This document shows, in pieces, positions 17,509 to 28,398 of a DNA stretch of 64,000 bases. The DNA is from Bacteroidota bacterium (GTDB lineage Bacteria > Bacteroidota > Bacteroidia > Chitinophagales > LD1). The notes beneath the pieces are model-generated. The model was not told the origin of the DNA. It did not search any database and saw only the letters and a program-made list of their open reading frames with translations. The translations under genes were made by a program, and so were the position numbers. Position 1 is the stretch's first letter; the number at the start of each line of letters is the position of its first letter. The DNA lies in NCBI GenBank assembly GCA_016722375.1, contig JADKJG010000006.1:310001-374000 (forward strand). Reading direction: 5' to 3'.

Positions 17509-18618
17509 ATGAGTAAGAAGGGTAAGGTTTTGGTGGCGATGAGCGGCGGGATAGATTCGACAGTCAGCGCGGTGATGTTGCATGAGCAGGGCTATGAGGT
17601 GGTGGGCATCACAATGAAAACTTGGGATTATGCCACTTCGGGTGGTTCAAAAAAGGAAACCGGTTGCTGTTCGCTCGATTCGATTAACGATGCGCGACAG
17701 GTGGCGGTGGATTTGGGGTTTAGTCATTTTATTATTGACATCCGCGAGGAGTTTGGTGATTATGTCATCAATAACTTTGTGGATGAATATCTAGCGGGAA
17801 GAACTCCTAATCCCTGTGTGTTGTGTAACACACATATCAAATGGGAGTCCCTGTTGAAGCGCGCCGACCAGATGGACTGCGAATTTATCGCCACCGGTCA
17901 CTATGCCCAACTGCGCGAGGTGAACGGAAGGCAGGTGATTTCAAAAGGTTTGGATGAGAACAAAGACCAAAGCTATGTACTTTGGGGCGTGAGTCAACCC
18001 TGCCTGAACCGAACTATTTTTCCAGTAGGGAAATTTCATAAACCAGCCATTCGCCAAATGGCGCGAGATATGGGTTATGAAGAACTGTCAAAGAAAAGTG
18101 AGAGCTATGAAATCTGTTTTGTACCGGGTAATGATTATCGCGGTTTCCTGAAACGGCGCATACCGGAACTGGAGAAGAAGGTGGCTGGAGGAACTTTTGT
18201 AGATGTAGCAGGAAAGGTGATCGGCAAGCATGAGGGGTATCCGTTTTATACCGTCGGACAGCGAAAGGGTTTGGGCAATGATGGCTTTGGCAAAAGAATG
18301 TTTGTGACAGAAATTCATCCCGAAACAAACACGGTGGTGTTGGGGGAGGAAAAAGAATTGGATCGCGACGGTATGTGGGTGGGAAAAATAAATCTCCAGA
18401 AATATGATTCGATCCCGGTAGATATGACTTCGGTTACCAAGGTGCGCTATCATCACGAAGGAGCCACCGCCACGCTGAATCAAATCGGGGACCGTATCAA
18501 AGCAGAGTTCGATACCAAGGTGCCGGGCATCGCTCCAGGGCAAAGCGCCGTCTTCTATGAAGAAAATGATGTGATTGGCGGAGGAATTATTTTATCAAAC
18601 TATAACTTGAATGCGTAA
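17509..18618 (+). CDS. mnmA: tRNA-specific 2-thiouridylase
   Basis: 369 residues. It activates U34 of tRNA with ATP and inserts sulfur. The PP-loop AMSGGIDSTVSA is at residues 10-21. The catalytic cysteines are in NPCVLCN (near residue 104) and in SYEICFVPGNDY (near residue 204). Length and architecture are standard. The stop overlaps an in-frame ATG of the following lipoprotein gene. Confidence 0.96.
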   Translation: MSKKGKVLVAMSGGIDSTVSAVMLHEQGYEVVGITMKTWDYATSGGSKKETGCCSLDSINDARQVAVDLGFSHFIIDIREEFGDYVINNFVDEYLAGRTPNPCVLCNTHIKWESLLKRADQMDCEFIATGHYAQLREVNGRQVISKGLDENKDQSYVLWGVSQPCLNRTIFPVGKFHKPAIRQMARDMGYEELSKKSESYEICFVPGNDYRGFLKRRIPELEKKVAGGTFVDVAGKVIGKHEGYPFYTVGQRKGLGNDGFGKRMFVTEIHPETNTVVLGEEKELDRDGMWVGKINLQKYDSIPVDMTSVTKVRYHHEGATATLNQIGDRIKAEFDTKVPGIAPGQSAVFYEENDVIGGGIILSNYNLNA

Positions 18619-19370
18619 AGGGTTAGCGGTTAGCGGTTCACAGTTCACAGTATTATATGTTCTGTGTCTTGTGTTTTGTGTCTTAGGTCTTATGTCACTT
18701 AATTCCTGTAAGGACAAAATGGATTCTGGCGTTAGATTATCATTACGGATACTTCCCGCTCAACACCGGCCACTACGTAATTTATGATGTGGATTCGATT
18801 CTCTATCGTTATGCTCCGCCGGATGAGTATCGCCGCGACACGGTGCATTATCAACTCATGGAAATCATTAGCGACACCTTCTATGACAACTTAAATGAGT
18901 TGAACTATCAGTTGGATTTGTATCGCCGCCCGAACAGCGCCGCCTCTTGGTCATTTTTCAAGCGCTGGTCTATGAAGATCAATACAACCAACGCACAGAA
19001 AAAAGAGGATGATGCCAATTTCATGAAACTCATTTTCCCTCCTGCCGAAGGTGATTCATGGAATGGAAACCAGTTCTTGCCTACCAGTTCTCCGTATGAA
19101 ATGTATCGCGATTGGGAGTATCATTATACCAGTGTGCATCAACCTTATTCCATCAACGGCTTTAATTTTGACAGTACGCTGACGGTAGATGAAGTGGACC
19201 GCGAAACGCTGATTGATAAAACTTTACGCAAAGAAGTCTATGCCAAAAACGTCGGTATGATTTATCAGGAATGGGAACATCTGGAAAAGCAAAATGTTAC
19301 CAAAGACTGGCAGACCGGACCGGAAAACGGTTTCCGCATTCGTATGAGAATAGTGGAACATCATCCATGA
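18611..19370 (+). CDS. Putative lipoprotein (frame interrupted near its N-terminus)
   Basis: A frame from the ATG at 18611 encodes a hydrophobic leader ending in a lipobox-like LNSC (cysteine near residue 33) and runs to about 18730. The body continues in another frame (GYFPLNTGHYVIYDVDSI onward) to 19370. Total length is one base over a multiple of three, consistent with a single-base shift near 18720-18732. The GTG at 18789 would be an alternative start without a leader. The body has no family I recognise. The gene stop overlaps the start of the following subtilase (ATGA), implying coupling. Confidence 0.5.
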
Positions 19371-21013
19371 TGAGATGGTCAACTATACTGTGCTTGTTTT
19401 TACAAGCATCGCTGGCGCTCTCTGCCCAATCTGATTTCTATTGGATAAAATTTAAGGATAAGGCATCCTCTCCTTTTCAAATCGGAAATCCAACTCAGTT
19501 CCTATCACAAAAGTCTATAGAGCGTCGTAACAAACAAGCTATTCCTATTTCCGAAAATGACTTACCGGTATCACAAGCATATATAGATAGCATTTCGCCG
19601 TTCATCCATCAGTTAGTCCACCGGTTGAAATGGTTCAATATGGTGGTGGTGAAGGTGGGGCAAAATGATTATCTGGATTCGATTCGTCAGTTTTCGTTTG
19701 TGGACAGCCTCGCACCTATTTGGTTTGTTCCCTCGCGTTCCGTGGATATGAAGGATAAGTTTGAATCGGTAGAGCCCGTTGACCAAAACAATGTGGACTC
19801 CGGTTTATATGGTATTGCTTATAATCAAATAAGGATGCTTAATGCCGATTTGCTTCATCAATTGGGCTACAGAGGCCAAGGCATCACCGTTGCCATGATG
19901 GATAATGGTTTTGTGCGAGCGGACTCTATCGCTGGTTTTGATTCCATCCGTCCACGCATTCATCAAACCTGGAATTTCGTCCGCAACCAGATGAATGTTT
20001 ATACTGATGGAGGACACGGAACCAATACTTTTAGCTGTATAGCTGGAAACGTTCCCGGCCATTTTCTAGGCACTGCCCCGGACGCTGATTTCTTTCTTTA
20101 TGAAACAGAAGATATAGATGATGAATGGGTGATGGAGGAATACAATTGGGCAGCGGCGGCAGAAATGGCAGATAGTTCGGGCGCAGATATTCTTTCTACT
20201 TCACTGGGATATACTACCTTCCGAAGTGGCGCCGGCGATCACACTTACGCTGACTTAACCGGTGATTATACGCTTATTACCCGTGCATCAAACATGGCTT
20301 TCAGCAAGGGCATGTTGGTATTAAACAGTGCCGGAAACAGCGGAGACGATGCTTGGTTTTATATCACAGCTCCTGCCGATGGCACAGAGGTGATGGCGGT
20401 AGGAGCTGTGAATCCGGACAGAACGATTACCGGTTTCAGCAGCCGCGGACCCAATGCCAGTGGCCAGATTAAACCAGATGTTTGTGCGCAGGGTTCCTCT
20501 GCGGCGGTCTTGGACATTTCAGGCAATCTTGCTATGGCTGGTGGAACTTCTTTTAGCTGTCCCATATTAGCGGGATGCGCTGCCAGTCTTTGGGGTGCAT
20601 TTCCTGAAAAAAGCGCGCAAGAAATCCGGCAGGTGATTATAGAAAGTGCTGATCGGTTCAATACTCCCGATAATAACTATGGCTATGGGATTCCAAATTT
20701 CTACAATGCCTATCTACAGTTATTGACAGCGTATAATCCCAATACTTTAAATCTGCAGGCAGGTGCTGTGATTTATCCCATTCCATTTACCGATGAATTG
20801 AACCTGTCTTTATATAATGAAGAAGAAGGGGAACGACGGATAGAGCTATTTGATCTATTGGGTAGAAAGGTTTATTCATTCCATATATTTCTGCGTGCAC
20901 AAACCTATGAACTGGTTTGCTTAGACGGCATTCAATCTTTATCCGCCGGTGAGTATATACTAAGGATGGACGGTCAGAAGAAATATGCACAGAGGATATT
21001 GAAGATGAAATAA
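19367..21013 (+). CDS. Secreted subtilisin-family serine protease with T9SS sorting domain
   Basis: 548 residues from MMRWSTILCLF, which gives a good signal peptide ending ALSAQ. The frame extends upstream but lacks a leader there. A propeptide-like region (about 20-130) precedes an S8 catalytic domain with Asp in VAMMDNGF, His in GGHGTNTF and Ser in GGTSFSCP, plus the oxyanion Asn in NSAGNSGDD. The C-terminal 85 residues are a T9SS sorting domain (YPIPFTDELN, then LFDLLGRKVY, then LSAGEYILRM). Secretion through T9SS to the cell surface or medium is inferred. Confidence 0.9.
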   Translation: MMRWSTILCLFLQASLALSAQSDFYWIKFKDKASSPFQIGNPTQFLSQKSIERRNKQAIPISENDLPVSQAYIDSISPFIHQLVHRLKWFNMVVVKVGQNDYLDSIRQFSFVDSLAPIWFVPSRSVDMKDKFESVEPVDQNNVDSGLYGIAYNQIRMLNADLLHQLGYRGQGITVAMMDNGFVRADSIAGFDSIRPRIHQTWNFVRNQMNVYTDGGHGTNTFSCIAGNVPGHFLGTAPDADFFLYETEDIDDEWVMEEYNWAAAAEMADSSGADILSTSLGYTTFRSGAGDHTYADLTGDYTLITRASNMAFSKGMLVLNSAGNSGDDAWFYITAPADGTEVMAVGAVNPDRTITGFSSRGPNASGQIKPDVCAQGSSAAVLDISGNLAMAGGTSFSCPILAGCAASLWGAFPEKSAQEIRQVIIESADRFNTPDNNYGYGIPNFYNAYLQLLTAYNPNTLNLQAGAVIYPIPFTDELNLSLYNEEEGERRIELFDLLGRKVYSFHIFLRAQTYELVCLDGIQSLSAGEYILRMDGQKKYAQRILKMK

Positions 21014-21162
21014 AAAATCAGAAGCTATTCAGTTTCATACTAATCTTGTAATCCTTTTTATATCCCATTCATATTATTTGCAACGCTTATTTCTCGAATA
21101 CATCTAAAGTTTTCTTGTAATGTTGGCAACCTATTTGAAAATCAGAGAAGAGAATTACAGTT

Positions 21163-21825
21163 TTGCAGGTGCATTTTCTGTCCCATTATTATACCGAACA
21201 GCCCAACCAAAGTCCTTTTTTTGTAGCCGGATTAGGTATTCCTGACCTAACACCCGGCTTTGCGCGAATCCATAATTCCATTATTCTGAAGAAACCTGCC
21301 CCTGAGCAGGATGACCTGAAAGAAATACACCAAGGCATTGTCCGACATTATGCTGGGGATAAATGGTTTCATGCTTCTGCCCTGTTTGCCAAACATGTTT
21401 CGCTTTTTTGCAGTGCCTTTTTGAAAGAGGGCTTAGACCGTGAACGTTTGCGACTTTCGGTCATTGCTCATATCGCTGTAGAGATGATGATTGATCGGCA
21501 GATTATGTTGACAGAAAGAATAGTGTGTGAAAGATTCTATGAGAAAATAATGATGGCAGATGAAAAGATGTTGCTTTGCTATTTCGATTTTCTAAAACTC
21601 GGCAAGGAGAAAAATGTATTTATAAGTAGATTTGGATTTTTTAAAGAAAAAAAGTTTTTGTTTTTGTTTGAAGAAATAGAAAAGATGGTATTTGGCGTGG
21701 ATAGGATTTATTCTACCGTAACCCAAACCAAGTTTACAAACGAGGAGAAAGACAAGTTTATAGCAGCTTTTCACAATATGGATGCTCAAATACGTTATAG
21801 CTGGAAGCAATTGCTGAAACCATAA
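21163..21825 (+). CDS. Hypothetical cytosolic protein, possibly ACP-phosphodiesterase-like
   Basis: About 220 residues. The start is uncertain: a TTG at 21163 or a GTG at 21169, with no ATG in a sensible place. Helical, with several histidines in the N-terminal half (FLSHYY, IHQGIVRHYAGDKWFH) arranged like the H...G...D....H layout of AcpH-type or HD-like metal-binding proteins. That resemblance is weak. It lies 6 nt before the PorV-like gene, so the two may be co-transcribed. Confidence 0.45.
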   Translation: MQVHFLSHYYTEQPNQSPFFVAGLGIPDLTPGFARIHNSIILKKPAPEQDDLKEIHQGIVRHYAGDKWFHASALFAKHVSLFCSAFLKEGLDRERLRLSVIAHIAVEMMIDRQIMLTERIVCERFYEKIMMADEKMLLCYFDFLKLGKEKNVFISRFGFFKEKKFLFLFEEIEKMVFGVDRIYSTVTQTKFTNEEKDKFIAAFHNMDAQIRYSWKQLLKP

Positions 21826-21831
21826 AGAAAT

Positions 21832-22940
21832 ATGAAGAAAACCATAGGACTATTTCTACTCTTAATATTTGGAGTACTTGGAAATGCACAGGTGGTACGT
21901 AAGTACAGCAATGAGTTTTTGAATATCGGGGTGGGTGCCCGTGGATTGGCGATGAGTAATGCGCAGGTGGCTACTACTTCCGATGCGTATTCTACTTATT
22001 ACAACCCCGCTGGATTAGTTCAAATTCCTAATACCTTTCAAATCGGCATTATGCACTCCGAATATTTTGCGGGCATAGCTAAGTATGATCACGTGTCGCT
22101 TGCTGTACCGGTTCAAAACAAAAAGCGAGTACTGGGCTTTTCATTTTATCGTTTTGGGGTGGATGACATTCCAAATACTCTGTTCTTGGTTCAGCCCGAC
22201 GGCAGTGTGGATTATACAAAAATCACCTCCTTCTCAGCGGCAGATTATGCTTTCATGTTTCACTACGCACAAACACTGCCCGTCAAAGGGTTAACCATTG
22301 GAGCCACTGTGAAAGTGATTTATCGCCAAATCGGGAAGTTCGCCAAAGCATGGGGCTTTGGGCTAGATCTCGGATTACAGTATCGCATTAAACAATGGCG
22401 TATCGGCTTTATGGCTCGCGATGTCAGCAGCACCTTTAATGCCTGGAACATCACTTTTACCGATGCGGAAAAACAAATCCTGACACAAACGAACAATGAA
22501 CTACCCAAAATACATTGGAAATCACAACGCCGTTATTGATATTAGGCGGAGCTTATGAAGGCAATATCAAGGATAAATTCTTTATCACGCCCGAAGTGAA
22601 TTTTTCTTTCACTACGGATGGAAAAAGAAATGTGCTGATTGCGGCTAAGCCCATCAGTATAGATATGAACGTGGGGTTGGAATTAAAATATGTTCCGGCG
22701 AAGAATATAGATGTGGCAATTCGAACCGGGGTGGGCAATGTGCAGCGTTCTACGGATGAGTTGGGGAAGAAACGATTCACTGTATCTCCCAATATTGGTG
22801 CCGGATTGCACATAAAAATTGTTTCGATTGATTATGCCCTCACCAACTTGACCACCATTAAAGACGCATCGGGCGGCGCCGGATTATACTCACATGTCAT
22901 CTCCCTCCGCCTCGACATTACGAAGAAGCAAAAGGAATAG
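21832..22940 (+). CDS. PorV/PorQ-family outer-membrane protein of the T9SS (frame interrupted)
   Basis: Signal peptide (MKKTIGLFLLLIFGVLGNAQ), then the family start: FLNIGVGARGLAMSNAQVA followed by DAYSTYYNPAGL. About 370 residues of amphipathic strands fit an outer-membrane beta-barrel of the FadL/PorV class that shuttles T9SS cargo. The frame breaks at the AAAA run 22507-22510. Restoring one A joins LPKN to TLEITTPLLILGG, and the total is one base short of a multiple of three. It ends 2 nt before the C25 peptidase gene, a pairing typical of PorV with a PorU-type sortase. Confidence 0.85.
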
Positions 22941-22942
22941 AG

Positions 22943-25900
22943 ATGAAGAAACTTTTACTCCTTTCAATTACAAGTCTTGTTTTTCTGGCACTCCGAGCAC
23001 AGCCCTTCGGCAATGAATGGATTGATCCTGCTCGTACTCATTATAAAATTAAAGTTGTAGCGGACGGTATTTATCGGATAAACTATTCCACCCTAGCAGC
23101 AGCTATTCCCAACATTGGTTCGCTGAACCCACAGAATCTGGTGATGTATCACAATGGCTTGCCGGTACCCATTTTTGTTTCAAACAATTCAGGACTGGGA
23201 ACAAATGACTACATTGAATTTTTTGGCAAGCGCAACACCGGCTTTATTGACAGTTTGCTCTACCGATCTTCCGAGCATCAGATAAATCCAAATTATAGTC
23301 TGTTTACAGACACCTCTGTTTTCTTTCTAACCACGAACAACCTGCAAAACAATCCGCGGTTCATCAACGTAATTAATGACCTAACCAACTTGCCGCCCAG
23401 AGAAGATTACTTTCTTTATTTTTCCCGTCTTAATTACCCCTGCGGAGCTGCCTATCCGGGCAAGTATTATTCTGCCGGAACTACCGAGCTTTACAAATCC
23501 CTCTATGATGAAGGAGAGGCTATTGCTAATTGTAATTACTTCGGCCATAGCAACCAAAATTTCACGATCAATACTCCTTTCGTTTACACTCAGGGGCCAA
23601 ACGCAATCGTTCAAACTTATTATACCAACCATTCCCGCGAAAACCACGACGTAATTATCAGTCTGAATGGTGTGCAGATGTACAAACCGTTGAGGCAGTT
23701 TGGATTTAAGGTAAACCGGGTGAATACTAATATATCCACGCAACAATTAATTAGCGGCGCCAACACACTCACCTTTGTGGCCGACGGTATAGACGGTGCC
23801 ACCAGCCAAAATCAGAATATGGTAGGTGGCGCAGGAATATTATATCCACGAGAATTTAATTTCGGCGGTGCTGACCGATTTTACTTTGAGGTGGCCGGAG
23901 ACCCTAACAACTCGAAGTATTTAGAGATCAGCAATTTTAACGACAACGGCACTCAACCCTTGCTCTATGATTTAACGAATGGACATATATACAACTCCAG
24001 TCTGCCTTCGTCTACTTCTCCGGTCAAATATCATCTGCTCCTGTCCGGCAATAAGAGGGACTTGTACTTGCGGGCAAATAATAGCACTACCTACACAGTC
24101 ATCAACGAAATGACACCGGTAAACTTTGTAGACTACCAGAACCTTTCTAACCAAGGGGACTATTTCATTATTTCTAACAGCCTGCTTTTCAATGATGGCA
24201 GTGGTAATAATTGGGTAGAAGAGTATCGAAAATACCGCGACATTAACGACAATCCTACATCCGGCAAATTTCAGCAAGCACGCATTGCAGATATCGAAGT
24301 GCTATACGACCAATTTGGTTATGGCATACGCAAATCTCCGCTTGCTATCCGCAATTTCATTCGCTATGGATCTAGCGAATGGGTGATTCCATTGACGCAT
24401 GTATTCTTAATTGGCAAAGCCAGAGAGTATATCACCTATCGAGGCACCGGTACCGCCTACAATCAAACTCTGGTACCTACTTTCGGTTCTCCCGGTTCCG
24501 ATAATCTGCTTGCTTCTTCCCGCAACAACGACCAACCTTTAGTGGCCATCGGCAGACTGGCGGCACAAAACGGTAATCAGGTTAAAAACTACCTGACCAA
24601 AATGAAGGAATATGAAAGCCAACAAAACAGCTATGCCTTCAATCAATCTATTCCTGAAAAACTTTGGCAGAAACAATTGCTCCATTTCAGCGGAGGCACT
24701 TCTTCCTTTGAACAGGTTTCTTTTAAAAGCTTTGTGGAAAGTTATCGCCTGATTTCTAACGACACCTCTTGGGGAACTCGGGTGAATACCTTTACCAAAA
24801 ACACCAACGCACCTATTGACCAGTCGGTATCACAAATTATCAAAGGCAAAATCAATGAAGGGGTATCGTGGCTTACGTTTTTCGGACACTCCGCCACCGG
24901 TGCCTTCGACTTTAGTATAGATGAGCCAGAGAATTACACTAACCAAGGCAAATATCCTATCATTCTCTCCAACGGATGTTTTTCCGGATTTATTCATGAT
25001 GCCTCCCCGGGATATAGTGAACGCTTTGTGCTGCCTTCAGACAGAGGCGCTATCGCCTTCATGGCTACATCCAGCCTTTCGGTGTCTTCCGGTCTTCACG
25101 ATTTCTCCAGCCGCCTTTATCAAAACTTTTGTCGCAATACCTATACCCAAACTCTTGGCAAATCCCTTCAGCGGACGCTCAGTAATCTTTATACCTGTTG
25201 TAGTGCTAACGATTACAGCATGTTGGTGGCTTATGAAATGACCCTGCACGGCGACCCGGCTATCAGCGTAAATCAATATCCCAAGCCAGATTATGCCATA
25301 GATGCTTCTTCTGTGTACTTTAATCCTACCACTATTATGGCAGGGAATGATTCATTTGAAGTAAACGTTGTGGTGACCAATCTTGGCAGAGCCATCAAAG
25401 ATTCCATCACAGTTTCTCTCACCAGAACACTTTTTGACGAAAGAGGAAATGCCGTCCCACCTTTCGTTTATAAGAAAATAGTGGATGCCCCATATTATCG
25501 AGATACCGTTACCTTCAAACTTCCGATAAATATTTCCACGCTGGGTTATGGACAGAATCTATTTGAGCCCTATGTAGATGCCGATTTTGAAATAGATGAA
25601 ATGGCTGAGGGAAATAATGGATTAACGGCTCCGGTGTCTATCAATATTCAAAGCGATGACATCATTCCGATTTACCCTTATGAGTTTGCTATCGTTCCCA
25701 AACAAGGGGTAACGCTAAAGGCCTCGACTATCAACCCTTTTGCACGGGAACGGAATTATAAGTTCGAGATTGATACCTCTGAAAAATTCAGCAATCCGAT
25801 TCAGAGTGGCGGGGTTTTTCAAAGCGGCGGCGTAGTACACTGGAAACCTACCATCACCTATCAAGACAGCACTGTTTATTACTGGAGAGTAGGAAAAGAT

Positions 25901-28045
25901 TCATCTGCTACGAACTGGCACTATTCATCCTTCATTTATCTGAAAGATGAATATCCGGGATGGAACCAATCTCACTACTTTCAATGGAAGAAAGATACTT
26001 ATTTTAACCTTCGTCTGGACAGCACCGACCGGATATTTAAATTTCCTTCTACGCTTAACCAGATTCATGTAAAGACTGGCATTGCCGATGCCGTAGGGGG
26101 AAACATCCCCTTCTCTACTTTAGGCTGGGACTACAACAACTCCAATATGCACCGCTATCGCATGGGGGGATGCGGATTTCTTCAAGGTATCACCTTCGCG
26201 GTCATTGATCCGGTGACCGGTGCCAACTGGGTGTGTTCTAATGTAGATGGGGACAATTACAGCGATAAATACGGCAGCGCCCATTGCGGATTTCAATATT
26301 ATCTGCAAAATGCTTTTGACTTCAATACTACCGGCACCAACGGTCTTTTCAATCAACCCTGGTCCACCGTTATCAAACGATTCATTGATTCTATCCCCTG
26401 TAATTATTACGTACTTGTTTATTCATCCAACAGTCCGCCATACACCAGTTGGGATAATACCTTAGTGACCGCTCTGGAATCTATCGGTATGCAGGCTAGC
26501 CTTTTCAAAAACGGAACTATCACCGGTCCTTTTGTGTACTTTACCAAGAAGTGTGACCTAAACTTCTCTCCCTTCTTTGCTGCGCAAAATGGTTACACCA
26601 CGGCTCTTGATACCAGCTTCACTTTTCTAGGTCCCTGGAACCAAGGCAATATGACTTCGCCGCGCATTGGTCCGGCGGTAGAATGGGGCAGTGCACACTG
26701 GAAAACCAGCCCGTTGAATAATCTCTTCACCGACGTTGATACGCTGGATATTATTGGAGTTAGCCGGAACGGCTTTGATTCCCTGCTTATCTCCACTACA
26801 CAGCCAAACATTTTGTTTAATAACAGCATCAATGCCTATGAATTTCCTTACCTTAAACTTCGCCTGCGCACCCGCGACGACTCACTGAGGACTCCTACCC
26901 AGCCACTCTACTGGCGCATTCTTTACAAAAAGCCGCCCGAAGCTGCTATCAATCCCGCAGCACATTTCAAAATGACCGACTCTACCAGTATCGGACAGAA
27001 CTTTCATTTGGAAATTGCTTTGGAAAATGTGACCGAAGAGCCGATGGACAGCATGCTGACTAAATATATTTTGCGCGATGCTACATTCAATCCGACTATT
27101 TCCTACATCCGTTCTGATTCATTGCCGGGATTAGACACCATGATACTGGTGTATGATGCGCCTATGAACTCCAATACTTTCTTAGGATTGAACAAAGTAA
27201 TTATTGAGGCCAACCCCGACGAAGACCAGGTGGAACAATATCACTTCAACAATATTGCCGAAATCACTTTCCAAACGGGTGGTGATAAAATCAATCCACT
27301 GCTCGACGTAACGTTTGATAGCCGCCACATTATGAATGGCGACATTGTTTCTTCTAAACCAAATATCCTGATAACGTTGAAAGACGAAAACAAATTTCTG
27401 GCACTGAACGATACTTCGCTCATTAGTGTTTTTCTGAAATACCCAGGCGAGTCTTCACCGCGTCAGATAAATTTTGATGATGTGATTATGACCTTCTTCC
27501 CTGCTGATTCATCTAATCTTTCCAAGCGAAATGTGGCTCAGGTGGAGTTAAAACCCACCCTGCCGTTTGATGGGACTTATGAACTGATTGTGAGGAACCA
27601 CGACCGCAGCAACAACAACAGCAGCACCACCGGTCAGCGCTTTGAAAGCAATATCTTCTATGATTACAAAACTTCGTTTGAGGTGATCAACAAAGCGATG
27701 ATTACAAATGTGCTGAACTACCCAAACCCTTTTACAACTTCTACTCAATTTGTGTTCACCATCACCGGTTCTGAAGTGCCGGACTTTATGAAGATTCAAA
27801 TCATGACGATTAAGGGAACCGTGGTGAAAGAAATTATGAAAGAAGAATTAGGTCCACTACACGTGGGTAGAAACATGACCACTTATACTTGGAACGGGCG
27901 CGACCAGTACGGTGACCTGCTGGCCAACGGAGTTTATTTTTATCGCGTGGTAGTGCGCATAGACGATAAACAAATGGAACACCTATCACAAGGCTACGAC
28001 AAATACTTCAAAAAGGGTTTTGGGAAAATGGTCATCATTCGCTAA
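22943..28045 (+). CDS. Large gingipain-fold (C25) peptidase, PorU2-type T9SS sortase candidate
   Basis: 1700 residues, uninterrupted. It has a signal peptide (MKKLLLLSITSLVFLALRAQ), then about 400 residues of N-terminal beta domains and a C25 peptidase domain around residues 400-780. The catalytic His is in FFGHSATGAF and the nucleophilic Cys in LSNGCFSG. A CARDB-like domain follows (LGRAIKDSITVSL, then ADFEIDEMAEGNNG), then further beta domains, and a C-terminal FlgD/T9SS-like domain (NYPNPFTTSTQF ... GDLLANGVYFYRV). PorU cleaves sorting domains and attaches cargo. The size and extra domains fit the PorU2 group, whose exact role is less clear. Confidence 0.85.
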   Translation: MKKLLLLSITSLVFLALRAQPFGNEWIDPARTHYKIKVVADGIYRINYSTLAAAIPNIGSLNPQNLVMYHNGLPVPIFVSNNSGLGTNDYIEFFGKRNTGFIDSLLYRSSEHQINPNYSLFTDTSVFFLTTNNLQNNPRFINVINDLTNLPPREDYFLYFSRLNYPCGAAYPGKYYSAGTTELYKSLYDEGEAIANCNYFGHSNQNFTINTPFVYTQGPNAIVQTYYTNHSRENHDVIISLNGVQMYKPLRQFGFKVNRVNTNISTQQLISGANTLTFVADGIDGATSQNQNMVGGAGILYPREFNFGGADRFYFEVAGDPNNSKYLEISNFNDNGTQPLLYDLTNGHIYNSSLPSSTSPVKYHLLLSGNKRDLYLRANNSTTYTVINEMTPVNFVDYQNLSNQGDYFIISNSLLFNDGSGNNWVEEYRKYRDINDNPTSGKFQQARIADIEVLYDQFGYGIRKSPLAIRNFIRYGSSEWVIPLTHVFLIGKAREYITYRGTGTAYNQTLVPTFGSPGSDNLLASSRNNDQPLVAIGRLAAQNGNQVKNYLTKMKEYESQQNSYAFNQSIPEKLWQKQLLHFSGGTSSFEQVSFKSFVESYRLISNDTSWGTRVNTFTKNTNAPIDQSVSQIIKGKINEGVSWLTFFGHSATGAFDFSIDEPENYTNQGKYPIILSNGCFSGFIHDASPGYSERFVLPSDRGAIAFMATSSLSVSSGLHDFSSRLYQNFCRNTYTQTLGKSLQRTLSNLYTCCSANDYSMLVAYEMTLHGDPAISVNQYPKPDYAIDASSVYFNPTTIMAGNDSFEVNVVVTNLGRAIKDSITVSLTRTLFDERGNAVPPFVYKKIVDAPYYRDTVTFKLPINISTLGYGQNLFEPYVDADFEIDEMAEGNNGLTAPVSINIQSDDIIPIYPYEFAIVPKQGVTLKASTINPFARERNYKFEIDTSEKFSNPIQSGGVFQSGGVVHWKPTITYQDSTVYYWRVGKDSSATNWHYSSFIYLKDEYPGWNQSHYFQWKKDTYFNLRLDSTDRIFKFPSTLNQIHVKTGIADAVGGNIPFSTLGWDYNNSNMHRYRMGGCGFLQGITFAVIDPVTGANWVCSNVDGDNYSDKYGSAHCGFQYYLQNAFDFNTTGTNGLFNQPWSTVIKRFIDSIPCNYYVLVYSSNSPPYTSWDNTLVTALESIGMQASLFKNGTITGPFVYFTKKCDLNFSPFFAAQNGYTTALDTSFTFLGPWNQGNMTSPRIGPAVEWGSAHWKTSPLNNLFTDVDTLDIIGVSRNGFDSLLISTTQPNILFNNSINAYEFPYLKLRLRTRDDSLRTPTQPLYWRILYKKPPEAAINPAAHFKMTDSTSIGQNFHLEIALENVTEEPMDSMLTKYILRDATFNPTISYIRSDSLPGLDTMILVYDAPMNSNTFLGLNKVIIEANPDEDQVEQYHFNNIAEITFQTGGDKINPLLDVTFDSRHIMNGDIVSSKPNILITLKDENKFLALNDTSLISVFLKYPGESSPRQINFDDVIMTFFPADSSNLSKRNVAQVELKPTLPFDGTYELIVRNHDRSNNNSSTTGQRFESNIFYDYKTSFEVINKAMITNVLNYPNPFTTSTQFVFTITGSEVPDFMKIQIMTIKGTVVKEIMKEELGPLHVGRNMTTYTWNGRDQYGDLLANGVYFYRVVVRIDDKQMEHLSQGYDKYFKKGFGKMVIIR

Positions 28046-28118
28046 GCAGAGGTGATTTATCCTCCTTGTAAGGGAAAGGACAAGAGAAAACTTCCCCTTT
28101 AGTTTCCCTCTGTAAAAA

Positions 28119-28156
28119 CAAAAATCTCACCTTCATTTTCGAAAGTGGGATTTTTT
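28119..28156 (+). terminator. Probable terminator after the C25 peptidase gene
   Basis: An AAAATCTCACCTT arm pairs imperfectly (one G-U, one bulge) with AAGTGGGATTTT, followed by a run of T. It lies about 70 nt past the stop and directly abuts the 187-bp repeat. Confidence 0.5.
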
Positions 28157-28342
28157 GCGGACCGGACGGGTACAGTCTAGCCAATGGTAATTTACCACTG
28201 TTTTGTATAACCTTGTATAAAGAATTCTCCTGAAGCAGGCCTGTCTTGCTTTACAGTCAAATGCACGGCACAAATGACGTAGGAGCGTTGGATACCAATG
28301 GTGAATCCTGCGGAAAAAAGTGTGTGTAAATGGTGTGTGTAG
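28156..28342. repeat. 187-bp dispersed repeat, copy 1
   Basis: Matches 55045-55231 in the same orientation without gaps. Reading both copies I find one difference (GTAGGAGCG here, GTAGGGGCG there). It contains a short direct repeat, TTGTATAA-CC-TTGTATAA, and ends in AGTGTGTGTAAATGGTGTGT. A related word (GTGTGTGTAAATAGTGTGTG) also lies 80 nt before copy 2. I see no convincing gene in it. It sits immediately after a hairpin, as does copy 2, and the two copies bracket the aromatic-degradation island. Confidence 0.9.
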
Positions 28343-28398
28343 TAATTGGGTTGTCAAGCGTTCCGAAATCTCCAACAGGGACGAAGCAGAGACAACAA

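Noticed and set aside
28133..28375. 80-codon minus-strand frame over the 187-bp repeat
   Set aside because: The peptide resembles nothing known, and its start and end lie outside the repeat, so they are not shared by the second copy. The repeat is more likely non-coding.
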